Both the position numbers and the translations under genes were made by a program. Positions 42,290 through 51,167 of a stretch of DNA of 64,000 nt are shown one piece after another; position 1 is the stretch's first letter, and every line of letters begins with the position of its first letter. The DNA is from Labedella endophytica (lineage in GTDB: Bacteria > Actinomycetota > Actinomycetes > Actinomycetales > Microbacteriaceae), in assembly GCF_003990045.1 (NCBI RefSeq), contig NZ_RZGZ01000002.1:1364001-1428000 (forward strand). Direction: 5' to 3'. The notes below the pieces were generated by a model that worked only from the letters and a program-made list of their open reading frames with translations, did not search any database and was not told the DNA's origin.

Positions 42290-43314
42290 CGGATCGACCC
42301 CCGATCGGACTCCACGGGGCGGACGGCACCGCTCGAGTCGGACGCTCCGCCGGCTCTCCCCCGGACGAGGACGATCACCGTGCTCGTCGCGACCGCGACC
42401 ACGAGCGCGGTGACCACGAGCGTGGTCAGCGCGTCCGGCGAGACGATCGACTGGCCGCGGAGGGCCTGCCACGTGACGATCGCGACCAGTCCGGCGAACC
42501 CGCACACGGCGACGAGCACGAGGCGCGCCCGCACGACCGCATCGCGGAGGACGGCGACCCGCCGTGCCAGCACCTCGAGACCGATCACGACGAGAGGGAG
42601 CGCCTGGAGGGCGTGCATGCCGATGAAGTGCGGAACCCGGAGGTCCCCGCCTTCGGTGCTCCAGCCGAGCAGCGGCAACCCGGGACCGCCGTCGGCCACG
42701 CCCACCGCGTGCGCACCGGCGACGCCCTGGAAATCGTTCAACTGCTCCGACGTGGGACTCGTCATGAGGAACGCGAGCCCCATACCGATGATTCCGATGA
42801 CGAGGCCCGCGCGGATCGCGAGGGCGCGCGCCGGGTCGCCGAGCGGAGCGCGGACGAGCGCGACGGCGACGACAGCAGTTGCCACCCACACCACCACGAT
42901 GGATACCGCCATGAGCGACCATGCGGCCGTTGCGAGCGGGGTCGAGACGTTGAAGTGACTCGTCGTGTTCGTCACCACGGCGCCCACGATGACGACCATC
43001 TCGAGGACGAGCGCCACCACGACGATGTTTCCGACGGCGGACAGGAGTCGGTGCGCTCGGGGAGCGAGGCCGATCATCCACGCGAGCGTCACGGCGTAGA
43101 CGGCGATGGAGAGCCCGAACTTGAGGGGCTTCGCCCATGCCGGCTGGCCGAGGACCTCGCGGGGATCGACGACGACCCCCACGACGCAGACGACGGCGAA
43201 GACGGCCGAGATCACCGCGAGTACGAGGAGGGGCCGGTGGGGGTGGGAGATGGAGAGGAACGGAGCGTTCGCCGGCGGAGCGGCGGAGCGAACGGTGGAA
43301 GCGATACGGGTCAC
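42286..43314 (-). CDS. Polytopic membrane protein of unknown function
   Basis: A 342-residue protein with about eight hydrophobic helices. Segments such as FVGVVVDPREVLGQPAWAKP-type start, KFGLSIAVYAVTLAWMIGLA, HFNVSTPLATAAWSLMA and RVPHFIGMHALQALP contain several His residues in or near helices (TTSHFNVST, VPHFIGMHALQ), which could bind heme or metal. I placed the start at GTG 43314, which has GGAG about 8 nt upstream. It is downstream of the MerR gene by 35 nt and coupled to the DUF2834 gene. Cargo or reaction is not known. Confidence 0.8.
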   Translation of the reverse strand: MTRIASTVRSAAPPANAPFLSISHPHRPLLVLAVISAVFAVVCVVGVVVDPREVLGQPAWAKPLKFGLSIAVYAVTLAWMIGLAPRAHRLLSAVGNIVVVALVLEMVVIVGAVVTNTTSHFNVSTPLATAAWSLMAVSIVVVWVATAVVAVALVRAPLGDPARALAIRAGLVIGIIGMGLAFLMTSPTSEQLNDFQGVAGAHAVGVADGGPGLPLLGWSTEGGDLRVPHFIGMHALQALPLVVIGLEVLARRVAVLRDAVVRARLVLVAVCGFAGLVAIVTWQALRGQSIVSPDALTTLVVTALVVAVATSTVIVLVRGRAGGASDSSGAVRPVESDRGSIR

Positions 43315-43349
43315 GAGGATGACTCCTGTCCGGATGTCGTTTGCGCGGT

Positions 43350-43988
43350 CTACACGGCCGGCGGGGAAGCCGGCGGGGGCGACGGGAAGCGGCGCTCCCC
43401 CTCGGTCGCCTGCGCGATGCGGCGCAGCGACTGGAAGACGACATCGCCGAGCGCCGTCCCGACGGCGACGATGCGGGCCTGGGCTGCGGGATCCGGACGA
43501 CGTTCGAGCTCGTCGAAGTCCGCACGAGCGACGATCGCCGCCGCCTCCGCGTACCGCTCGAGCCACGCGGCACTGATCGGTTCGCCGGCCGCCTCGAACG
43601 TGTCGAGAGCGCGAGCGGCGGACGCCGCCGCGGGGTGACCGACCGCATGCGGATGGATCACGTCGCGTATCGCGTCCGTCGCGTGTGCGGAGGGTTCGGT
43701 CCCGTCCGTCGCGCCGACGAGGGGCACCGCCGACTGCGCCACACCGAACGCCTCATTCACCGGGATGCCGGCATCGAGCGCGCCTGCGATGCGCTTGACT
43801 CCCGCGATGCTCACCCCGGCGGAATCGACGAGCCCGCGGATGAGGCGCAGGCGCGCGAGATGGTCGCCACCATAGGTCGCCCGGTTGGGGCCGTCGGACT
43901 CCCCCGCGGCCAGCACGCCCTCCCGGATGTAGTACTTGATCGAGGCGACACTGACTCCGGAGAGACGACTCAGTTCGGAGATGCGCAT
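43350..43988 (-). CDS. MerR-family transcriptional regulator
   Basis: A 212-residue regulator. The N-terminal winged helix is plain: MRISELSRLSGVSVASIKYYIREGVL and YGGDHLARLRLIRGLVDSAGVSIAGVKRI. The C-terminal part (about 80-212) is helical, without the Cys pattern of metal sensors, so an organic ligand is likely. The start at 43988 lies 3 nt from a perfect dyad, suggesting autoregulation. It leads an operon with two membrane-protein genes, whose expression it probably controls. Confidence 0.92.
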   Translation of the reverse strand: MRISELSRLSGVSVASIKYYIREGVLAAGESDGPNRATYGGDHLARLRLIRGLVDSAGVSIAGVKRIAGALDAGIPVNEAFGVAQSAVPLVGATDGTEPSAHATDAIRDVIHPHAVGHPAAASAARALDTFEAAGEPISAAWLERYAEAAAIVARADFDELERRPDPAAQARIVAVGTALGDVVFQSLRRIAQATEGERRFPSPPPASPPAV

Positions 43989-43991
43989 GCG

Positions 43992-44006
43992 GATAGCGTA
44001 GCTATC
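43992..44006. promoter_or_regulatory. Dyad at the MerR-gene promoter
   Basis: GATAGC-GTA-GCTATC is a perfect inverted repeat 3 nt upstream of the MerR start; related GATAG/CTGTC elements follow to about 44025. It is a candidate autoregulatory site. Between here and 44200 (about 190 bp) I see no gene. Confidence 0.55.
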
Positions 44007-44200
44007 GGATAGTCCGACTGTCTATGAGATCCGACAGACGACGCCGAAGGACTCAGAGTTCGACCGATTTGTCCATCATCTGTCCGATATCTCCTCATTC
44101 AGGCCTGATCGGGCGTGACCCGTTGTGGTGATCCGGTCAGCGGCTTAGCGTTCACCTCAGGTGGTCGGGATCACGGCGGTTAGGCTTTCTGCCCGGTTCG

Positions 44201-44280
44201 AGATCCGCCACCCGTAAGACGGGAGGGTCGGTGTTCGGGCATCGACCCTTTTATGTGCCCGCGGGGAGAACTCCCCGTGG
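44201..44280 (+). promoter_or_regulatory. Structured leader RNA with attenuator-like hairpin, upstream of DUF4870 gene
   Basis: Three consecutive stem-loops lie in the 347-bp gap before the DUF4870 gene. They are CCCGT-AAG-ACGGG (44211-44223); a 9-bp stem 44225-44233/44240-44248 with loop TTCGGG followed by TTTT; and CGGGGAG-AA-CTCCCCG (44262-44277). The middle one resembles an intrinsic terminator within the leader. I do not recognise a known riboswitch class in it. An alternative is an unidentified small RNA. Confidence 0.55.
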
Positions 44281-44335
44281 AGGCGAATGACGCTCGACTC
44301 TAGACTCGGGGGACGCCAAACGCCGGAAGGACACC

Positions 44336-44791
44336 GTGACCAGCCCGACTCCTCCCCCGACCGTCCCGCACGAGGTTCCGCCGCCCGGCTACAAGGGAAC
44401 GGGAGCTTGGGCCCTCGGCTTCCTCGCCTACGTGCCGATCCCCTTCATCGCCCAGATCATGACGGGATTGATCATGGCGGGGGTCTATCCCACGCACAAG
44501 AAGCGCGGAGCGATCGCCCACGCGAACGCCCGTCACGCGGCCAACTGGGGGCTGACCTACTCCACGCTCACCGTCGTCCTGATCCTGCTCGCGATCGGCT
44601 TCGCCGCCCTCATCACGAACGGCGGATCGACCACGGCCTCGGGGTCCGTGACCGCGCTCCCGCTCATCCCCCTCGGGCTCTGGATGCTGGTGAGCCTCGT
44701 GCACGTCATCGTGACGATCATCGGCACGGTTCAGGCGTCGCGGGGAGCGGTCTTCCGCTTCCCGCTGGCGATCCGCTTCATCTCGCAGTAG
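44336..44791 (+). CDS. DUF4870-family membrane protein
   Basis: A 151-residue protein of the DUF4870/Tic20-like type. Three or four hydrophobic helices follow a Pro-rich start: GTGAWALGFLAYVPIPFIAQIMTG, then NARHAANWGLTYSTLTVVLILLAIG and GLWMLVSLVHVIVTIIGTVQASRG. The HANARHAANWGL block is the family signature. The GTG at 44336 has GGAAGG 5 nt before it. It follows the structured leader described above. Function is unknown. Confidence 0.85.
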   Translation: MTSPTPPPTVPHEVPPPGYKGTGAWALGFLAYVPIPFIAQIMTGLIMAGVYPTHKKRGAIAHANARHAANWGLTYSTLTVVLILLAIGFAALITNGGSTTASGSVTALPLIPLGLWMLVSLVHVIVTIIGTVQASRGAVFRFPLAIRFISQ

Positions 44792-44813
44792 GGACGCCGC
44801 GCGATCGCCGTCG

Positions 44814-45821
44814 TCAGGCGGCGACGCGCTCGTGGGCCTCGGCGAGGAGCTCGACGGACCGCAAGCGCGCGGACGTGGTGAGCGACGAGTGCGCGACGAT
44901 GACCTCGTCGACGTCTGCAGAACGAGCGAACTCGGCGACGTAATCGGCGACCTCCGCGGCCGTTCCCACGCCGGTGTAGGTGGTCATGCTCTGCACGTGC
45001 GCTCCGGCCGGGGTCGTGAGGAGGTAGTCGAGCTCCTCGTCGGTGAAGGTGCGATCGAGGGGGATGCGACCGCCCTGGCGCAGCATCATCTCGAGTCGCG
45101 CCCGCTTGGTCCGCGTGAGCTGCTCACGGGCCTCGTCGGCGTCGACCGACGCGATCGCGTTGACGCCGGCGATCGCGTACGGCCGCTCGAGCTGCTCGGA
45201 CGGCTGGAATTCGCGGCGGTAGACGGCGATGGCGTCGTGGAGGGCGTCGGGCGCGAAGTGCGAGGCGAACGCGTACGGGAGGCCGAGAGCCGCGGCGAGC
45301 TTCGCGCCGAACAGCGACGAACCGAGGATGTAGAGGGGCACGTTGGTTCCTGCTCCGGGTGTCGCGCTGACACCGGGGACGCGGGACTGCCCGGCGAGGA
45401 AGCCCTGCAGCTCGACGACGTCCTGCGGGAACTGGTCGGAGGCCGACGGGTCGCGACGCAAGGCGCGGAACGTGGCCATGTCTCCCCCGGGAGCGCGTCC
45501 GAGACCGAGGTCGATCCGGCCGGGGTGGAGGGTCTCGAGAGTGCCGAACTGCTCGGCGATCGCGAGGGGCGAGTGATTCGGAAGCATGACGCCACCGGAG
45601 CCCAGGCGGATGCTCGACGTCTGACTCGCGACGTGCGCGATGAGGACAGATGTCGCGCTCGAGGCGATCGACGCCATGTTGTGGTGCTCCGCGTACCAGA
45701 CGCGCCGGTATCCGCTCCGCTCGGCCTGCTGCGCCAGGGCGACGGATGCCGCGAAGCTGTCGCGCGCCGTTTCACCGGGAGCGATGGGGGCGAGGTCGAG
45801 GACAGAGAGGGGAACGGTCAT
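44814..45821 (-). CDS. Luciferase-like (LLM class) flavin-dependent oxidoreductase
   Basis: A 335-residue protein of the single-subunit luciferase-like group (YhbW/MsnO8-type). Characteristic blocks are [78 protein letters not shown] and [28 protein letters not shown]. The ATG at 45821 begins the first strand. It is distinct from the NtaA-type enzyme at 537-1907. It is convergent with the DUF4870 gene. The substrate is unknown. Confidence 0.9.
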   Translation of the reverse strand: MTVPLSVLDLAPIAPGETARDSFAASVALAQQAERSGYRRVWYAEHHNMASIASSATSVLIAHVASQTSSIRLGSGGVMLPNHSPLAIAEQFGTLETLHPGRIDLGLGRAPGGDMATFRALRRDPSASDQFPQDVVELQGFLAGQSRVPGVSATPGAGTNVPLYILGSSLFGAKLAAALGLPYAFASHFAPDALHDAIAVYRREFQPSEQLERPYAIAGVNAIASVDADEAREQLTRTKRARLEMMLRQGGRIPLDRTFTDEELDYLLTTPAGAHVQSMTTYTGVGTAAEVADYVAEFARSADVDEVIVAHSSLTTSARLRSVELLAEAHERVAA

Positions 45822-45887
45822 AGTGGGTGGAACGTCGGCGAGGGCGATCCTGTTCCCTCCCGTCGCTCGGCCCGCTCGATCCGGCCC

Positions 45888-46205
45888 TCAGGCGGTCGCG
45901 GCGAACGCCTGACGCTCGCCGTCCGCCATCTGGGCGAGCTCGCGGCCCAGGAGGATCGCGGCGAGGCGCACGTTGCTGAGGGCGAGGCGGGCGAGGCGCA
46001 CGTCCTCGTCGTCGACCGTCCAGGGGAAGTCGTCGCCGAGGTAGCCGATCGTCTCCGCGGGGAGCCGGCACAGGAGCCGGTCGGCCTTCTGCTCGGTGGC
46101 CCAGAGCGCGTCCGGGTCGATGTCGGCTCGGCCCGAGATGTCGGCTCGGCCCGAGATGTCGGCACGGAATGCGGCGGCGGTGTTCGCGGTGATGTCGGTG
46201 AGCAT
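45888..46205 (-). CDS. Hypothetical protein with SGRADI repeats
   Basis: A 105-residue protein that I do not recognise. Near the N terminus the hexapeptide SGRADI is repeated (ADISGRADISGRADID), encoded by an 18-bp tandem duplication. The remainder is mostly helical (EQKADRLLCRLPAETIGYLG, DVRLARLALSNVRLAAILLG). There is no signal peptide. The ATG at 46205 has only a weak GAGG 5-8 nt upstream. It is isolated on both sides, and codon use is like its neighbours. Confidence 0.6.
   Translation of the reverse strand: MLTDITANTAAAFRADISGRADISGRADIDPDALWATEQKADRLLCRLPAETIGYLGDDFPWTVDDEDVRLARLALSNVRLAAILLGRELAQMADGERQAFAATA
46120..46163. repeat. 18-bp in-frame tandem repeat
   Basis: Units ATGTCGGCTCGGCCCGAG at 46120-46137 and 46138-46155 are identical, and a third partial unit runs to 46163. 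They encode the SGRADI repeats of the hypothetical protein. Such a repeat can gain or lose units without breaking the frame. Confidence 0.85.
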
Positions 46206-46297
46206 GATGGCCTCGTCTCTTCGGGTGAGCTTCCTACCCCGTGAGACGCAGCCGGTCCGAGATCATGACGCGGGTTCGACCAATACGTCGGCGACCG

Positions 46298-47773
46298 TCA
46301 GATCCCGGGTCGCCCGCTCTCCGCCACGACGCGCGATGGTACCGGCTGTGACGGGTGCGGCTCGTCCCCCAACCGGTGCTGCTCGCGCCACATCGCCGCC
46401 TCGAGGTCCGTGCGCACCTCGGCGTACTCCGGATCGTCGGCGACGTTCCGGACTTCCTCCGGATCGCGCGCGAGGTCGTACAGCTCCCACTCGCCGGGAT
46501 ACGAGAACGGCCCCGTCCCGGCCAGCCCCAGGCCGTCGTTGTAGAAGAAGATGAGCTTGTAGCGTTCCGTCCGATAGCCGTAGTGGGCCGGGGCGTTGTG
46601 GAACACGTCTCCGTTCTCCCAGTAGCGGTAGTACATGCCGACCGCCGGATCGCTCGTGGGCTGCCCGACCAGGTCGCCCCAGAAGCTCCTTCCCTGCATC
46701 CTCGAGACCGCCGGGACGCCGGCCGCATCGAGGATCGTCTGAGCGATGTCGACGTTCGTCACGATCCCGTCGTGCACGCCCCCTGGGCCGACCGCGGCGG
46801 GGTAGCTCACGAGGAACGGCATCCGCAGCGATTCCTCGTACATGAACCGCTTGTCGAACCATCCGTGGTCCCCGAGGAAGAAGCCCTGGTCGGACGCGTA
46901 CATGAGCATCGTGTCGTCGAAATCGCCCCGCTCACGCAGCCAGTCGATGACCCGTCCGACGTTCTCGTCCACGGCGTCGACGCAGCGGAGGTAGTCCTCC
47001 ATGAACCGCTGATACTTCCAGCGTGCGAGAGCGTCGTAGTCGAGGCCGGCCGGCGGATCCTGCTTGAGGTCCTCCGAGTTGAGGTTCTCCGCGAGACGCA
47101 TGAGCGCCCGCCGGGCGGACGCGGTGCGGGTGGCGTAGTCGTCGTCCCACGTCGCCGGCAGCGGGATCGGGTCCGTGTGCCGGTCCGCGTGGCGAGGATG
47201 GGGCTCCCACGACCGGTGCGGCGCCTTGTGGTAGATCAGGACGCACCACGGATCGTCTCCCTCGAGACCCTCCACCCAGTCGAGGGCCAGATCGGTGATG
47301 CGGTCGGTCGCGTACCCCTCCACGGTCCGCTCGCCCTCCGACGAGCGGAACGTGGTGTCCCAGTAGTCCCCCTGCCCGAGGAGCACGTCCCAGTAGTCGA
47401 AACCCTCGGGATCGTGCCCCTCGCCCTCCCCCATGTGCCACTTCCCGATCATCGCGGTCCGGTAACCCGCCGCCTTCAACTGCGAGACGAACGTCGGTTG
47501 TGCCGCGTCGATCGGCGTCTCGAGGGTCGTGACCCCGTTGACGTGACTGTATGTCCCCGTCAGGATGCTCGCGCGGCTGGGGGAGCAGAGCGAGTTGGTC
47601 GCGAAGCAGTTGTCGAATCGCCAACCCTCGCGGCCGATCTCGTCGATGCGCGGCGTCGTCGTGATCGTCGAGCCGTAGGCTCCGATCGCATGGGCCGCAT
47701 GGTCATCGGTCAGGATCATCACGACGTTCGGGCGTCGACGCGAACCCGACGCATCCGCCCCCGCCCCTGTCAC
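46298..47773 (-). CDS. Type I sulfatase
   Basis: A 491-residue sulfatase hydrolysing sulfate esters. The formylglycine site is Cys63 in LCSPSRASILTG. Metal ligands include Asp23-Asp24 near the N terminus and SDQG in the C-terminal part, with GKWHMGEGEG as the family Lys/His block. I placed the start at GTG 47773, which overlaps the preceding sulfatase stop by four bases. No signal peptide is visible, so it should act in the cytosol after uptake of the sulfated compound. The similar domain order suggests glycan or amino-sugar sulfates, but the target is not known. Confidence 0.92.
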   Translation of the reverse strand: MTGAGADASGSRRRPNVVMILTDDHAAHAIGAYGSTITTTPRIDEIGREGWRFDNCFATNSLCSPSRASILTGTYSHVNGVTTLETPIDAAQPTFVSQLKAAGYRTAMIGKWHMGEGEGHDPEGFDYWDVLLGQGDYWDTTFRSSEGERTVEGYATDRITDLALDWVEGLEGDDPWCVLIYHKAPHRSWEPHPRHADRHTDPIPLPATWDDDYATRTASARRALMRLAENLNSEDLKQDPPAGLDYDALARWKYQRFMEDYLRCVDAVDENVGRVIDWLRERGDFDDTMLMYASDQGFFLGDHGWFDKRFMYEESLRMPFLVSYPAAVGPGGVHDGIVTNVDIAQTILDAAGVPAVSRMQGRSFWGDLVGQPTSDPAVGMYYRYWENGDVFHNAPAHYGYRTERYKLIFFYNDGLGLAGTGPFSYPGEWELYDLARDPEEVRNVADDPEYAEVRTDLEAAMWREQHRLGDEPHPSQPVPSRVVAESGRPGI

Positions 47774-49290
47774 GGCGTGGCCCCTTCCGTCCGCGAGCCG
47801 TCGTAGGTGGCCTCATCGAGGCCCGAGAGCGTCGGGTCGTAGCCGAGCTCTCCGACGTCGTACATCGAGGTCATCCAGTGATAGAACTTGTCGCCGCGTT
47901 CGCGGAGCACCGAATAGAGCCGGGTCATGAGCTCGGTCCTCGTGCCGAACATCTCGGGGAGCTCGTAGACGTTGAGGAGTTCGTCCGGATCGACGTGGAG
48001 GTCGTAGAGCTCGTTCACGGAATCCGGATTGACGACGAGCTTGAACCGGTCGGTGCGGATCATCCGCTGCGGGTACGGGAAGTGGTGGCCGTGGAACTCG
48101 CACACGATGTCCTCCTCCCAGGCGACCTCCTCGCCCCGGACGAGCGGGAGCAGGCTCCGCGAGTCCACGGCGGGCGCCGCGTCGAGTCCCGCGAGCTCGA
48201 GGATGGTCGCCGTGCAGTCGAGGAGACTGACGAACTCCTCGCGGACCACGCCCTCGGGCGCCCCCGGCACGCGGAGAAGGCCGGGCGTCCGGTAGATGTC
48301 CTCGTACATGGCCGGCCCCTTGTCGTGCAGCCGATGGGATCCCGTGAACTCCCCGTGGTCGCACGTGAAGAACACCGACGTCTCGTCGGCGAGCCCGAGC
48401 CGGGTCATGGCGTCCATGACCCGGCCGATCTGCTCGTCGATGAGTTTGACGTATCCCCAGTACACCGCGATGAGCTTGCGGCTGACCTCGATGTCCATGG
48501 AATCGAAGGTCCAGTGAGCGCTGTAGTTCTTCTGCACGGGCGGCTTGCCCTCGAACGTCTCGAACATCGACTTCGGCATCTCGATCTGCTCCGGATCGAA
48601 CATGTCGAAGTACTCGTCGGGGACGATGTACGGCAGGTGCGGGCCGAAGAAGTGCAGCGCGAGGTAGAACGGCTTGTCGTCCCGCTGGTAGTCCTCCGCG
48701 TACCTCTCCAATTGCTCGATCGCCCGTGTGGCCAGGTAGTACTCGAACGTCGCCTCCACCGGCTGGTGGAGCCGGGCGGCGAGGAGGTTCCCCGGCCCGC
48801 CGTTCGGAAGGGTTCCACGGATGCGATCACTGATCTCATAGGGCGGCAGGGCGTTCTCGTCGAGGTAGGCGAGGTAGTCCGCGTTGTCGATCGGATTGTG
48901 CCAACCCGGCAGATCCGGGCCGTCGAAGCCGAAGTCCGCGGCCCGCTTCTCGTTACCGACGTGCCATTTTCCGATCAGCCCCGTGTTGTATCCGGCGTCT
49001 CGGAGCGACTCGACGAACGTGAACTGCCCGTCGGAGAGGTCCTCGATGTAGCCGACGTTCCTCTCGTGGTTCGCAAGGAGCTTGTGGCGGAACGGCGCAT
49101 AGCCCGTCAGGAGGCTCGCCCGGGCAGGCGTGCAGATCGCCGTGGGCGTGTACCAGCGGTCGAAACGCGTTCCCGTCCGTGCCAGCTCGTCGAGCACGGG
49201 GCTCGTCCCGGCCGGGTTCCCGTAGGTACCGAGGGTGTCCGAGCGGTGCTGGTCCGTCATGAGGAAGAGGATGTTCCTCGGGGTCGTCAT
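47770..49290 (-). CDS. Type I sulfatase
   Basis: A 506-residue sulfatase, different from the one below it. The formylglycine site is Cys53 in ICTPARASLLTG. Asp13 in MTDQHRSD, GKWHVGNEKR, and CDHGEFTGSH with Asp and His supply the active site. No signal peptide is present. The ATG at 49290 follows the stop of the importer receptor directly (TAGATG), so both sulfatases belong to the importer operon and share its inducer. Substrate specificity is not evident. Confidence 0.92.
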   Translation of the reverse strand: MTTPRNILFLMTDQHRSDTLGTYGNPAGTSPVLDELARTGTRFDRWYTPTAICTPARASLLTGYAPFRHKLLANHERNVGYIEDLSDGQFTFVESLRDAGYNTGLIGKWHVGNEKRAADFGFDGPDLPGWHNPIDNADYLAYLDENALPPYEISDRIRGTLPNGGPGNLLAARLHQPVEATFEYYLATRAIEQLERYAEDYQRDDKPFYLALHFFGPHLPYIVPDEYFDMFDPEQIEMPKSMFETFEGKPPVQKNYSAHWTFDSMDIEVSRKLIAVYWGYVKLIDEQIGRVMDAMTRLGLADETSVFFTCDHGEFTGSHRLHDKGPAMYEDIYRTPGLLRVPGAPEGVVREEFVSLLDCTATILELAGLDAAPAVDSRSLLPLVRGEEVAWEEDIVCEFHGHHFPYPQRMIRTDRFKLVVNPDSVNELYDLHVDPDELLNVYELPEMFGTRTELMTRLYSVLRERGDKFYHWMTSMYDVGELGYDPTLSGLDEATYDGSRTEGATP

Positions 49291-50298
49291 CTACTCACCC
49301 GCCGACGTGAAGATGTCCCCGAGGTAGTACTCGGAGGGCTCGACGGGCGAGGGCAGCTTGCCTGCGCCGACGAAGTACTCGTTCATCCCGGTGAGCCACG
49401 TGTCGATCGTCCCGTCGGCGGTCCAGCCGTCGAGCTCCTCCGTCGACAGGATCTGCACGTTGCCCGCGTCGGCCTCGACCTGGGCGGGTTCGACGGACAG
49501 CATGGCCGCCGTCGCCTCGATGGTGGCGTCGAGGTCCGTGGAACGGAACTCCATCGCCTCGCGGAGAGCAGCGACGACGCGTTCGACCTTCTCCGGCTCC
49601 TCCTCGACGACATCGTTTCCGGCGACGAACGCCGTCGGGAAGGCCACGACGTCCTCGAAGTCGCTGTTCTGCGCGAGCTCGACGAGGTCGGGCACCTGCT
49701 CCTTCACCGTGGCGAGCGCCGGATACCAGAACCCGGCGCCGTCGACCTGCTGCGAGGCGAGCGCAGCCACGATGGCGGCCGGCTCCATCGGGACGAGATC
49801 GACGTCGTCCTTCGTCATGCCCGCCTCCTGGAGGGCGAGGGTGAGGATCATGTCACCGCTCGTTCCCTCCGGCACGGCGACGGTCTTCCCGCGCAGATCC
49901 TCGATGCTCTCGATACCCGGTTGCGCGACCACCCGATCGGCCTGGCCGAGCGTGTTGATCGCGACCACCTTGGCCTCGCCGGAAGCCGGCAGCCACATGG
50001 CCCCCGGGCCGATGTATCCGAAGTCGAGGTCGCCCGTGCCGAGCGCCTGGATCTGCAGCGGCCCGTTGGTGAAGACGCTCGCCGTGACGTTGAGTCCGTG
50101 CTTCTCCCAGATGCCCTGCTCCTCCGCGACGGCGAGCAGGCTCGCCCCGTTGAAGTCTCCGATGTAGCCGAAGTTCACGTCGATCGTCTCCTCTGCCGAA
50201 CCGCCGCCGCCCCCGCCATCGGCGCTGCACCCGGTGATGGCGAGCGTGCTGGCGGCCACGAGCGCGAGGGCGCCGAGGAATTTCTTGTTGAAGGTCAT
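49291..50298 (-). CDS. NitT/TauT-type substrate-binding lipoprotein
   Basis: A 335-residue receptor of the nitrate/sulfonate/taurine importer class. The signal peptide ends in lipobox LAITGC and a Gly-rich linker follows. The fold shows VNFGYIGDFNGASLLAVAEE, TNGPLQIQALGTGDLDFGYI and RGKTVAVPEGTSGDMILTLA, typical of TauA/SsuA. The ATG at 50298 begins the signal peptide. Sulfonate or sulfate-ester cargo is expected because two sulfatases follow directly, as in ats-type gene clusters of Pseudomonas. Confidence 0.9.
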   Translation of the reverse strand: MTFNKKFLGALALVAASTLAITGCSADGGGGGGSAEETIDVNFGYIGDFNGASLLAVAEEQGIWEKHGLNVTASVFTNGPLQIQALGTGDLDFGYIGPGAMWLPASGEAKVVAINTLGQADRVVAQPGIESIEDLRGKTVAVPEGTSGDMILTLALQEAGMTKDDVDLVPMEPAAIVAALASQQVDGAGFWYPALATVKEQVPDLVELAQNSDFEDVVAFPTAFVAGNDVVEEEPEKVERVVAALREAMEFRSTDLDATIEATAAMLSVEPAQVEADAGNVQILSTEELDGWTADGTIDTWLTGMNEYFVGAGKLPSPVEPSEYYLGDIFTSAGE

Positions 50299-50315
50299 GT
50301 CGTTTCTTCTCGTTG

Positions 50316-51167
50316 TCAGGTCGTCGGCGATGACGACGCGGTGCGGTGGTCGGAACTCCCGGCCGTCGCGGTGGATTGGTGGTAGACGGAGTGCCAGACG
50401 CGGTTGCGCAGCTCTCCGAATTCGGGGCTGAGTCGGACGTCCTCGGTGCGGGGATACGGCAGGTTCACATCGATGACGTCGAAGATCCGGCCGGGTCGCG
50501 CCGCCATGACGACGACGCGGTTGGCGAGGAACACCGCCTCGTCGACGTCGTGCGTGATGAACATGACCGTGCGCTTCTCCTGGCTCCACGTGTCGAGGAG
50601 CTGTTCCTGCAGCTTCACGCGGGTGAGGGCGTCGAGCGCGCCGAACGGTTCGTCCATGAGCAGGATCGACGGATTCACGGCGTAGGCACGAGCAATGGCG
50701 CAGCGCTGCTTCATTCCGCCGGACAGCATCTTCGGCAGGGCGTCGGCGAACTGCTCGAGGCCCACCATGCGGATGAAGTAGTCGGCACGTTCACGACGCT
50801 CCGCGCGCGGCACCTTCGCGGTCTTGAGTCCGAACTCGACGTTCTGACGGACGGTGAGCCAGGGGAACAGCGCGTACTGCTGGAAGATGACACCGCGCTC
50901 GGGGCCGGGGCCGTCCACGGCCACTCCATCGACGAGCGCCTCGCCTGCCGTCGGTTCGTCGAGCCCCGCGAGGATGTTCATGAGCGTGGACTTGCCGCAG
51001 CCAGATGGCCCGACGACCGTCACGAACTCGTTGTCGGCGATGTCGAGATCGACGCCGCCGAGAGCGACGAACTCCTCGTTCTTCAGCGTGAAGGTCTTCT
51101 TCACGTCCCTGACCGAGATCTTCGGGGACGCGGTGGCCCCTCGGCGATCCGTCGTCGTGTCGCTCAT
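50316..51167 (-). CDS. NitT/TauT-type ABC ATPase (SsuB/TauB-like)
   Basis: A 283-residue ATPase. Walker A is GPSGCGKST, the Q loop is [10 protein letters not shown], the signature is LSGGMKQR, Walker B is [11 protein letters not shown], and [14 protein letters not shown] contains the switch His. LSGGMKQR and [10 protein letters not shown] are typical of the nitrate/sulfonate class. The ATG at 51167 overlaps the permease stop (ATGA). It belongs to a complete three-part importer with the genes at 49291 and 51164. Confidence 0.92.
   Translation of the reverse strand: MSDTTTDRRGATASPKISVRDVKKTFTLKNEEFVALGGVDLDIADNEFVTVVGPSGCGKSTLMNILAGLDEPTAGEALVDGVAVDGPGPERGVIFQQYALFPWLTVRQNVEFGLKTAKVPRAERRERADYFIRMVGLEQFADALPKMLSGGMKQRCAIARAYAVNPSILLMDEPFGALDALTRVKLQEQLLDTWSQEKRTVMFITHDVDEAVFLANRVVVMAARPGRIFDVIDVNLPYPRTEDVRLSPEFGELRNRVWHSVYHQSTATAGSSDHRTASSSPTT

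Noticed and set aside
44140-44335. Known riboswitch classes (SAM-IV, cobalamin, c-di-AMP, ZTP) for the DUF4870 leader
   Set aside because: I could not match the class-defining conserved loops by eye, so I report only an unassigned structured leader.
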